DNA of 37,359 nucleotides from Subtercola boreus (GTDB lineage: Bacteria; Actinomycetota; Actinomycetes; Actinomycetales; Microbacteriaceae), in NCBI RefSeq assembly GCF_003399625.1, contig NZ_NBXA01000050.1, positions 1 through 37,359 of the forward strand. Direction: 5' to 3'. The notes beneath the pieces were generated by a model that saw nothing but the letters and a program-made list of their open reading frames with translations, searched no databases and was not told where the DNA came from. The position numbers and the translations under genes were made by a program. Shown one piece after another: positions 31,181 to 37,359 of this stretch (position 1 is its first letter; every line of letters starts with the position of its first letter).

Positions 31181-32857
31181 ATGGAGTCCAGGGTGGATCT
31201 GTATGCACAAATCCGGCGTGATGCGCGCGTGGACGAGCTCTCAATCCGGGAGTTGTCTCGCCGGCACGGTGTGGCCCGCGAAACTGTCCGGGCGGCGCTT
31301 GCCCGGGCCGAGCCGTTACCGAGGAAGGTCCCGGAACGCCGCTCGCCGAGGTTGGACGGGTTCAAGACGATCATTGATGCGATGCTCACCGCTGATCTCA
31401 CGGCGCCGAGGAAACAACGACACACAGCCCGCCGGGTTCTGGCGCGTCTCGCGGACGAGCACGGGGCAGTGGAGTTGTCGTACTCGACAGTTCGGGACTA
31501 CGTCGCCCGCCGAAGACCAGAGATCAACGCGGCCGCGGGCCGGGCCGTGGACGCGTCCGTTCCGCAGGAACACGCACCCGGTGCGGAGGCCGAGGTCGAC
31601 TTCGGTGACGTGTATGTGATGCTCGCGGGGGCGAAGACGAAGTGTCAGCTGTTCGCGTTCCGGTTGTCCCACTCTGGTAAAGCGGTGCACCGGGTGTACC
31701 CGACGTCCGGGCAGGAAGCGTTCCTCGAGGGCCATATCGCCGCGTTCGAAACACTCGGCGGGATCCCGACGATGCAGATCAAGTACGACAACCTCACCGA
31801 TGCGGTGTCTGCGGTGATCTACGGCACGGGCCGACGTCGGACAGAGAACCCCCGGTGGGTGCTGTTCCGTTCCCATTACGGCTTCGATCCCTTTTACTGT
31901 CTCCCGGGCATCGATGGGGCGCATGAGAAAGGCGGCATTGAAGGCGAAGTGGGGCGGTTTCGCCGTAACCGGCTCTCCCCGATGCCGGTCGTGGACTCCC
32001 TCGCGGAGCTCAACGAGAAGATCATCGTCTGGGATGAAGCCGATAACACCCGCCGTATCGACAACAGGATCAGGACTGTCGGTCAGGACTTCGATGTCGA
32101 ACGCCCCCACCTTGCCCCGCTGCCATTCGAACGGTTCGAACCAGGGTTGTCGTTATCGCCTCGGGTTGACCGGTCGGCCCTGGTCACGGTCCGGATGGCG
32201 AAGTACTCCGTTCCCGCCCGGATGATCGGCCGGCCTGTGCGAGTCTCTCTCCGAGCGTCGGAGGTGGTCATCTTCGACGGCCGCACCGAAATCGCCCGGC
32301 ATCCCCGGGTCGTGGCCATCCACGGGCAAAGCGTGAACCTGGACCACTACCTCGAAGTGCTCCACCACAAACCCGGCGCCCTTCAGGGATCGACCGCGCT
32401 GGCCCACGCCCGGAAGGCTGGCACCTTCACGGCCGCCCACGATGCGTTCTGGGCCGCTGCCCGGAAAACGGACGGCGATGCCGGCGGGACCCGCGCACTG
32501 ATCGACGTTCTCCTGCTGCACCGCACCATGACCGCGGACGACATCGAAGCAGGCATCCGGGCCGCCCTGAGCGTCGGGGCGGTCACCTCAGACGTTGTCG
32601 CCGTCGAGGCGCGCAGGCATGAAGCCCAAGGTGGTAGTCAGTCGGAGCGTCCCTTTGTTGCTCGTGAGCGTGACGGCGAGCGAAGAGTTGTCAGTCTCAC
32701 CCAACGCCGCCTCGCCGATCCTGCCGCTGTTATCGCCGATCTTCCTGCAGATACCAGGCCCCTACCGTCCGTCGCAGACTACGACCAGCTGCTTCGTTTA
32801 CCTGAACGGCCCACCCCCCACACGGTCCTGGCCGTGACGAAAGGAACACGATCATGA
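31181..32857 (+). CDS. istA: IS21-family transposase IstA
   Basis: A 558-residue DDE transposase. The N-terminal helix-turn-helix is seen in SIRELSRRHGVARETVRAAL (about 21-40). The catalytic residues are in EVDFGD (Asp140), IKYDNL (Asp203) and EKGGIEGEVGRFRR (Glu254). The C-terminal part contains the beta-barrel-like NLDHYLEVL region usual in IstA. GGAAGG precedes the ATG. The stop overlaps the istB ATG by four bases (ATGA), the normal IS21 arrangement. Confidence 0.95.
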   Translation: MESRVDLYAQIRRDARVDELSIRELSRRHGVARETVRAALARAEPLPRKVPERRSPRLDGFKTIIDAMLTADLTAPRKQRHTARRVLARLADEHGAVELSYSTVRDYVARRRPEINAAAGRAVDASVPQEHAPGAEAEVDFGDVYVMLAGAKTKCQLFAFRLSHSGKAVHRVYPTSGQEAFLEGHIAAFETLGGIPTMQIKYDNLTDAVSAVIYGTGRRRTENPRWVLFRSHYGFDPFYCLPGIDGAHEKGGIEGEVGRFRRNRLSPMPVVDSLAELNEKIIVWDEADNTRRIDNRIRTVGQDFDVERPHLAPLPFERFEPGLSLSPRVDRSALVTVRMAKYSVPARMIGRPVRVSLRASEVVIFDGRTEIARHPRVVAIHGQSVNLDHYLEVLHHKPGALQGSTALAHARKAGTFTAAHDAFWAAARKTDGDAGGTRALIDVLLLHRTMTADDIEAGIRAALSVGAVTSDVVAVEARRHEAQGGSQSERPFVARERDGERRVVSLTQRRLADPAAVIADLPADTRPLPSVADYDQLLRLPERPTPHTVLAVTKGTRS

Positions 32858-33710
32858 CCACCCCTGCCAGCACCAGCACCACGTTCAGGCGCCGCCGCGG
32901 GATGACCGAGGAAGCAGCGAACGCTGCGATCGATGGCGCCTGCCGCCGGCTCCGGCTGCCGACCATCCGCGGCGTCGTCGACGAAGCGACCGCGGCCGCT
33001 CAGAAAGAACAGCTCAGCTACCAAGGGTTCCTCGCCGAGCTGCTGTTAGCTGAGTGCGACGACCGCGACCGGCGATCCTCGGTCCGACGGGTGAAAGCGG
33101 CCGGGTTCCCGAGAGATAAATGGTTGGGCGATTTCGACTTCGACGAAAATCCGAACATCAACCCCGCCACCATCAACACGTTAGCGACCGGGGACTGGGT
33201 GCGGAAAGGGCAACCACTGTGTCTGATCGGGGACTCCGGAACCGGGAAACTCATCTCCTCATCGGGCTCGGCACCGCGGCCGCGGAGAAGGGGTACCGAG
33301 TCAAATACACCCTCGCCACGAGGCTTGTGAACGAACTCGTCGAAGCCGCAGACGAAAAGAACCTCGCCCGCACCATCGCCCGCTACGGCCGCGTCGACCT
33401 CCTCGCGATCGACGAGCTCGGCTACATGGAACTCGACCGCCGAGGCGCCGAGCTCCTCTTCCAAGTCCTCACCGAAAGAGAAGAGAACAACTCCATCGCG
33501 ATCGCGTCCAACGAGTCATTCTCCGGCTGGACGAAAACGTTCACCGACCCCAGGCTCTGCGCCGCGATCGTTGACCGGCTCACCTTCAACGGCACCATCA
33601 TCGAGACCGGAACCCGCTCCTACCGCCTCGCCCACACCCAACAAAACCAAGCCCTACAAGCTAGTGGTGGTAGTGGATCAGACCGTCACGCCGGTAGTGA
33701 AACAACTTGA
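32854..33710 (+). pseudogene. istB: IS21 helper ATPase IstB, frameshifted in the Walker A motif
   Basis: IstB is the AAA+ helper that activates IstA and selects the target. Frame 1 runs from 32854 through LRLPTIRG and LCLIGDSGTGK, then shifts to nonsense and stops at 33330. The correct sequence resumes in the next frame as THLLIGLGTAAAEKGYRVKY, with Walker B VDLLAIDELGYME, to 33710. The site is GGGAAACTCAT near 33245-33252; one extra A would give the canonical GTGKTHLL. The lesion may be real or a homopolymer sequencing error. AAGGA precedes the ATG. Confidence 0.88.
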
Positions 33711-33718
33711 CATAGCCA

Positions 33719-33831
33719 ATCACCGCCCGTCCAGATGAAGACCCATCGGCCGGTGTCCCTCCGCTTGCACATGCGCCCAGCAGCAGAACGATCGTGGCCG
33801 CGACGGATACTTTCGCGATTCGAAAGATCAT
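33719..33831 (-). pseudogene. Lipoprotein gene, 5' fragment interrupted by IS21
   Basis: The ATG at 33831, behind GAGGGGG, opens a lipoprotein signal sequence (MIFRIAKVSVAATIVLLLGA followed by Cys21) and a Gly/Ser linker (SGGTPADGSSSG). The frame then runs into IS21 end sequence. The remainder of the gene is at 30666-31029. The present frame would make a short lipopeptide ending inside the IS at 33661. Confidence 0.88.
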
Positions 33832-34006
33832 TGTTCCCCCTCGAAGCGAGGACAATAGCGTCCCGTCTTCTGACACCGACCCTACTCGTGCCGAACAAGC
33901 CCAACCCAGTTCCGGGCGGATCTAGATACTCAGCTCGTGTCCCGGCTGACCGGCACCTTCTACTTCGACTCTTCATCGAGGGATTCCAACCGGGAAGCAC
34001 CTGGGC

Positions 34007-34375
34007 TCAGTAGTCGGACGAGTCCATCTGGTCGGTGAGGTCGACGTAACTCTCTCGTTGCGGTATGGCGTGCGTTGCGTCTTCGGAGGGTGGCTCGGTT
34101 CCATCTGGAACAGCCATGGTCTCGGCGGTTCCGTGTTCGATGATCTCGATCGTCACTGAATCCCATTGGTACACAGTCGTGCCCGCGGCAGGCTCTTGCG
34201 CTGTGATGTAGAAAAGCCCAGGCCAAGCCAATGCACTGATCGGAGGCCCGTCCGGGTCCGGGTTCGCCAGCGTGACGCCCGAAGCGTAGGCGAGTTCGCG
34301 TCCAACATGGAATGGCAACCCAATAACATCGGGTACGGTGGCGGCTTTGGCAAATCGTTCGACCATGAGGTGCAC
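34007..34375 (-). CDS. PASTA-domain-like small protein
   Basis: A 122-residue protein from a GTG at 34375, or 119 from the ATG at 34366. Residues about 13-80 read as one PASTA domain: ATVPDVIGLPFHVGRELA opens it, GLFYITAQEPAAGTTVYQWD gives the characteristic Q-P-AG-T turn, and SVTIEII closes it. PASTA domains bind peptidoglycan fragments in Ser/Thr kinases and penicillin-binding proteins. Here there is no signal peptide or membrane helix in this frame, which is unusual. The acidic tail contains ESYVDLTDQMDSSDY. It lies upstream of the disrupted lipoprotein gene in the same direction. Confidence 0.75.
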   Translation of the reverse strand: MHLMVERFAKAATVPDVIGLPFHVGRELAYASGVTLANPDPDGPPISALAWPGLFYITAQEPAAGTTVYQWDSVTIEIIEHGTAETMAVPDGTEPPSEDATHAIPQRESYVDLTDQMDSSDY

Positions 34376-34502
34376 GGTACACCCGCGCCGCTTGTGCGAA
34401 CACCATGTCGCGGGGATCCATCGAAGTCGTGCCGGAAGCCCGGCGTTGAACGGGATAGATGCCTCAACACCCGATTTGTAAGTGGATTGTTAGCCTGTTT
34501 AC

Positions 34503-34700
34503 ATGCTGAAGTTGTTGCTTGTCCTAGGCGTTGTCGGTGTCGTTCTGTCCATAGCCGCAGTGGTGTTGATTCTGAGGTCCCCAGGCGAGTTCACGCCCTA
34601 CCTCAACCTGCTTGTTGGCGTCTGTATTACTACTTCCGCCGGGCTGAACTTCATTGCCCGGAAGAGAGCCATTCGCGCTGAACAACGGCGCGAAGAGTAG
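34503..34700 (+). CDS. Small two-helix membrane protein
   Basis: A 65-residue protein: helix 1 (about 2-25, LKLLLVLGVVGVVLSIAAVV), a short loop RSPGEFTPYL, helix 2 (about 33-52) and a charged tail ARKRAIRAEQRREE. It resembles 23947-24159 in layout, including an LGVVGV-type first helix. No good ribosome binding site precedes the ATG. The divergent upstream region may carry its promoter (TTGTAAGTGGATTGTTAGCCT). Confidence 0.65.
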   Translation: MLKLLLVLGVVGVVLSIAAVVLILRSPGEFTPYLNLLVGVCITTSAGLNFIARKRAIRAEQRREE

Positions 34701-34883
34701 GTGACGCGAAGGACACCCCTGTTAAGCGTCATACCGGTACGGGACCCTCGAGCGGGACGGCCGCGGGTCCAGAGACGACTTGGCAGGGGTGGTCGTGAAT
34801 CGTCAGTGGTTGCCTGATTGCCGTTCTGAGCAGAGAAGCAAAAGGCCCATTTCCTCCGTCTGGTCCAGCAACGGAAGCTTCGT

Positions 34884-35228
34884 CTACTTCGCGTCCCTGC
34901 GGCTGCTCTTCTTCTTTCTGGAGTATCCGACCAACCCGACCACAACAAAGGCGACGCCCACGATGAGGAGAACGGCGGGCACGATGAGCGACGAGCCATC
35001 GGTGTGGGGAGAGAAGACTACTGACAGCGTTTCGATGATGACGATTGCGACGCCAATGACTACGAACGCGAGAAACTGCCCTGGAGGTCTTCCGGTCACC
35101 CCGTTCCGGCGTCTCTCCTCGCGGAGTCGCAAATCCCGCTTTCTGGCCCAGACCCAGAGCAAACTAGCCACGACCATGAACCCGAGGAGCGCCGGGCCGC
35201 CAGCCGGAGTACTGAGGAACGCATTCAC
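34884..35228 (-). CDS. Three-helix membrane protein
   Basis: A 114-residue protein with hydrophobic segments at about 11-28 (ALLGFMVVASLLWVWA), 52-72 (FLAFVVIGVAIVIIETLSVV) and 81-102, plus basic loops (RKRDLRLREERRR) and a basic tail (YSRKKKSSRRDAK). By the positive-inside rule the first loop and the C-terminus are cytosolic. No family recognised. It is divergent from the small gene at 35441; the 34701-34883 stretch downstream holds no gene. Confidence 0.7.
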   Translation of the reverse strand: MNAFLSTPAGGPALLGFMVVASLLWVWARKRDLRLREERRRNGVTGRPPGQFLAFVVIGVAIVIIETLSVVFSPHTDGSSLIVPAVLLIVGVAFVVVGLVGYSRKKKSSRRDAK

Positions 35229-35440
35229 GTTTGTAAATCCCTGTCCCGCCCCGGTCCTGGCCGGCTAGTGAGCAATCGCGGCAACGTAAATGGTGGGGCT
35301 TGGTAAAGCATATGAGCGACCTTCAGCGCGGCCAGTGATCCTGAGTGAATTCGAATAGACCCAGACGCCGGACCGTCACCGAGACGAGGGCGTCGCCAGG
35401 TGCTTGCGGCGGGATCTCTGTTGCAAGGAGAATCTTCCGT

Positions 35441-35668
35441 GTGAGCAATCAGCCATCGCAGCAGTCAAGCGTCGGACGCGCTCGAAAGTATCTGGTGTTC
35501 CTGGCTTGGGGATGGCTGATAGTCGGGCTTGGCAGCGCAGTGCTTTTCGCCTTATCCGTCATCTATGGCGAGCCTCATTGGTGGAACTTGGTTATGACCC
35601 TCGTATTTGCTGGCGTTGCCGCGGTTTTCTGGTATCTGATACGGCGATACCTGCCGAAGTCCTTGTAG
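35441..35668 (+). CDS. Small two-helix membrane protein
   Basis: A GTG at 35441 with AAGGAG ten bases upstream gives 75 residues; the longer frame from 35345 lacks a ribosome binding site. A polar start (SNQPSQQSSVGRARKY) precedes helix 1 (about 17-38, LVFLAWGWLIVGLGSAVLFAL), GEPHWW, helix 2 (about 47-66) and RRYLPKSL. Unknown function. It is another member of the collection of tiny membrane proteins in the accessory region. Confidence 0.65.
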   Translation: MSNQPSQQSSVGRARKYLVFLAWGWLIVGLGSAVLFALSVIYGEPHWWNLVMTLVFAGVAAVFWYLIRRYLPKSL

Positions 35669-35814
35669 AGTCACCGGCGACGGTATCTCAGACCGGACCC
35701 CTATCGGCACGTCGCCAGTCAGTTCGACCTAGACCGGGGGAGGAGCGATCACCGAGGACGGCCTAGTTCAGGCGGGTGGCAATCTCATTCGGCGTAGAGG
35801 TATTCCCGCGCAGG

Positions 35815-36318
35815 CTACTTCGTTGAGCACCTCGAAGTCGCTCCGATTGTGAGCTGTCCTTTCTCGCCACTTGATCCTGTCGCCAGGGTATAAAGCATGA
35901 GCTTCCGGTCCACGAGGGTCAGGGTGAGGTGATCGCTTGCTCCCCCGGTGCGAAGGCGTGCACTCCACCCTTCGGTCGCGTTGTACTTTCCGGAAAGTTC
36001 ACGCACCCATTGCGGCGCGTCGAAACCCGCGACGGTGGTGACCGTGCGGGTGAGCCGTATCAGCTCACCCGCGCTTCCATCAGGGCACGGCTCGGTCCGA
36101 GTGATATCGGTGGACTTGTCGACAGCTGATGTGGGGAGCTGGTCTTGCAAGTCATCCACTCCAGTCGTGACCTCGGCAGTCACGTCCTCCAGGGAAACAG
36201 ACCGGGCTGATGCCGCGAAAATAAGGCTCGTCGTGATCACCGCTGCCAGCAGGATGGCGCAAACGGTAGCAAGAACGATCGTGGGTTTCGACCGGATATT
36301 TCGGTAGAAGGAAGACAT
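35815..36318 (-). CDS. Membrane-anchored extracytoplasmic protein of unknown function
   Basis: A 167-residue protein with a basic start (SSFYRNIRSKPT), one membrane helix (about 13-36, IVLATVCAILLAAVITTSLIF) and a soluble domain with two cysteines (EPCPDG and the terminal SRCSTK). The domain alternates helix and strands (IRLTRTVTTV, SDHLTLTLVDRKLMLYT), a small alpha/beta fold I cannot name. Start chosen at the ATG by the signal-anchor position. It ends about 650 bases from the IS3 orfB; 36319-36453 has no gene. Confidence 0.78.
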   Translation of the reverse strand: MSSFYRNIRSKPTIVLATVCAILLAAVITTSLIFAASARSVSLEDVTAEVTTGVDDLQDQLPTSAVDKSTDITRTEPCPDGSAGELIRLTRTVTTVAGFDAPQWVRELSGKYNATEGWSARLRTGGASDHLTLTLVDRKLMLYTLATGSSGEKGQLTIGATSRCSTK

Positions 36319-36453
36319 GAGCGCACCCTACAGGCACCGCGGTCCCGCTCGTCGGCCTCAGTATGACGCTACGGCGGCGGGAGGCCATTGCCAATTTCTC
36401 AGACGGACGCCATACGGACGAGGTCGAGGTCGTGGGTCTGCTGCACGCGTAGG

Positions 36454-37250
36454 TGACAGTTTCTAGTCACGCTGCGAGTGCGGCTGACGTGTTCATGATG
36501 GTCTCGTATTCGACAGGCGTCAAACGGCCCAGGGCGGCTTGGCGTCGGCGACGATGATAGGTCCGCTCGATCCAGGTCACGATCGCGATGCGCAGCTGGT
36601 CACGGGTGGTCCATGAGTGCCGGTCTAGGACGTTTTTCTGCAGCAGGCTGAAGAAGCTCTCCATCGCGGCATTGTCACCGCAGGACGCTACCCGGCCCAT
36701 GGATCCGACCATCCGGTGGGCGGCCAGAGCTCTGAGGAACTTCCTGCTTCGAAATTGAGATCCTCGGTCGCTGTGGACCACGCAGCCGGCAACGTCGCCG
36801 CGCATCGCGACGGCGTTATTCAGCGCGTTCACGGCCAACGCCGACTTCATCCTCGAGTCGATCGAGTAGCCGACGATCTTGTTCCCGAACACGTCTTTGA
36901 TAGCGCAGAGATACAGTTTCCCCTCACCGGTTTTGTGCTCGGTTATATCGGTCAACCACAGCTGGTTCGGGCTGTCAGCGGTGAATTGGTGCCGCGTCCG
37001 CCCGTCCTCGTCCGTCACCGTGCAGAGATCGTCATGGACAGCAGGGCCCGGCTTCTTACCGTTCTTGGCGCGTTTCTTCCCGAACGCGCTCCACCAGCCA
37101 TTCTCTGAAGCGATCCGCCACGCAGTCCGGTCAGCCATCGCCTGCCCAGCGTCACGAGCCTCATCGGCGAGGAGTCGGTACCCGAACTCGAGATCATCCG
37201 TGTGCGCGTCGAACAACGCCTCAGCCCGATACTGACGGCGCTCAGCGAAT
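36454..37250 (-). mobile_element. IS3-family element, truncated right-end copy
   Basis: Contains most of orfB and a possible right end starting at TGACAGTTTCTAGTCAC (36454 onwards; GTGAC...GTCAC is an internal repeat). Similarity to IS3 OrfB begins only around codon RAEALFDAH; upstream of about 37230 the sequence no longer looks like this IS. The exact left junction and any target duplication are not resolvable here. Confidence 0.6.
36467..37216 (-). CDS. IS3-family transposase OrfB, N-terminally truncated
   Basis: The catalytic half of an IS3 transposase. The DDE triad is visible: LWLTDITEH (Asp90), VVHSDRGSQF (Asp150) and NAAMESFFSLLQ (Glu186), with the 35-residue D-E spacing of the family, and the C-terminal WIERTYHRRRRQAALGRL. 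From a TTG at 37216 it has 249 residues; complete OrfB proteins of this group are roughly 280-300 and carry an N-terminal HTH_21-like region that is absent. The frame stays open upstream, but that sequence is not transposase-like. Probably inactive. Confidence 0.85.
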   Translation of the reverse strand: MFDAHTDDLEFGYRLLADEARDAGQAMADRTAWRIASENGWWSAFGKKRAKNGKKPGPAVHDDLCTVTDEDGRTRHQFTADSPNQLWLTDITEHKTGEGKLYLCAIKDVFGNKIVGYSIDSRMKSALAVNALNNAVAMRGDVAGCVVHSDRGSQFRSRKFLRALAAHRMVGSMGRVASCGDNAAMESFFSLLQKNVLDRHSWTTRDQLRIAIVTWIERTYHRRRRQAALGRLTPVEYETIMNTSAALAA

Positions 37251-37359
37251 TTCCCCAGTCCTGCTCGTTGAAACTCCCCAGGTCGCGGGGTTAGGTTAGC
37301 GCAGGTTTGTGCCGGTGGTGATGCGGCGTAGTTCGTCGGATGCTGCGGTGTGGTTGCGG
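37217..37359 (-). other. Sequence fused upstream of truncated orfB; partial unidentified frame
   Basis: On the minus strand a frame enters from the right edge and ends RITTGTNLR before a stop at about 37298. It looks like the C-terminus of an unrelated gene cut by the IS3 remnant. Too short to identify. It does not match the OrfA expected upstream of orfB. Confidence 0.35.

Larger units (their letters stand above)
31036..33718 (+). mobile_element. IS21-family insertion sequence with 6-bp target duplication
   Basis: A 2683-bp element carrying istA and istB. Its ends read inward as TGTCTGTGACAGCTTG (31036-31051) and TGGCTATGTCAAGTTG (complement of 33703-33718), 11 of 16 identical, with terminal TG as in IS21 elements. 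Internal end repeats recur: TTGGTTCACTACC (31073-31085) against TTGTTTCACTACC (complement of 33693-33705), and TGACGGTTTG at 31089 and 31110 against TGACGGTCTG near the right end. ATCACC flanks both sides (31030-31035 and 33719-33724). Confidence 0.92.

Noticed and set aside
31316-32110. A 264-residue minus-strand frame inside istA
   Set aside because: Antisense of a confident IS21 transposase with DDE motifs.
1-37359. Temperate phage or integrative element
   Set aside because: The XRE/ImmA pair is phage-like, but there are no capsid, terminase, integrase or attachment-site genes; rep and parA point to a plasmid.
1-37359. tRNA or rRNA genes
   Set aside because: No cloverleaf-like segment with a CCA-proximal acceptor stem or rRNA-like conserved tract was noticed on either strand; a covariance search was not possible.

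Overview
The window looks like part of a conjugative plasmid from a high-GC actinomycete. Gene style suggests Micrococcales, perhaps Microbacteriaceae; that placement is an inference from protein style and base composition. It carries a MOBP-type relaxase, a near-complete actinobacterial type IV secretion (T4SS) operon, a primase-type plasmid replication protein and a ParA partition system. I see no integrase, rRNA, tRNA, CRISPR array or core housekeeping gene. Both edges lie in IS3-family transposase sequence, so the window is probably a contig or segment bounded by repeats.

Layout: (1) 1-2.1 kb: head of an IS3 orfA, a DUF805-type membrane protein and two small hypothetical genes on the minus strand. 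(2) 2.1-5.8 kb, plus strand: candidate oriT, MobC-like accessory protein, relaxase and a helical protein, ended by a perfect 22-bp hairpin. (3) 5.8-16.4 kb, minus strand: the transfer operon. In transcription order it holds a lipoprotein, a cell-wall hydrolase, a VirB2-like small membrane protein, a VirB8-like anchored protein, a VirB6/TrbL-like protein, an SCO6880-like protein, a VirB4-like ATPase, a VirD4-like coupling protein and a DUF4913 protein. (4) 16.4-19.6 kb, plus strand: an XRE regulator, an ImmA/IrrE metalloprotease, a polytopic membrane protein and an alpha/beta hydrolase. They are divergent from the transfer operon across a 31-bp operator-like inverted repeat next to a good promoter. 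(5) 19.5-23.8 kb: a 145-bp tandem duplication rich in palindromes, a small DNA-binding-type protein, Rep, an 18-bp-phased array of TCCGGA-centred sites, ParA and a ParB-like partner. (6) 23.9-36.3 kb, accessory: three PadR regulator/membrane-protein modules, two paralogous small membrane proteins, several small membrane or secreted proteins, and an IS21-family element inserted in a lipoprotein gene. (7) 36.45-37.36 kb: an N-terminally truncated IS3 orfB.

How it fits together: the relaxase and MobC-like protein would nick oriT, the VirD4-like protein would pass the complex to the VirB4-powered channel, and the wall hydrolase would open the peptidoglycan. The XRE/ImmA pair is placed to act like the ImmR/ImmA switch of ICEBs1, here extended by a membrane protein and a secreted or anchored hydrolase; that is the most attractive candidate for an undescribed system. 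The IS21 insertion is unusually well resolved: a 6-bp target duplication (ATCACC) flanks 31036-33718, and removing the element restores an intact 158-residue lipoprotein frame.
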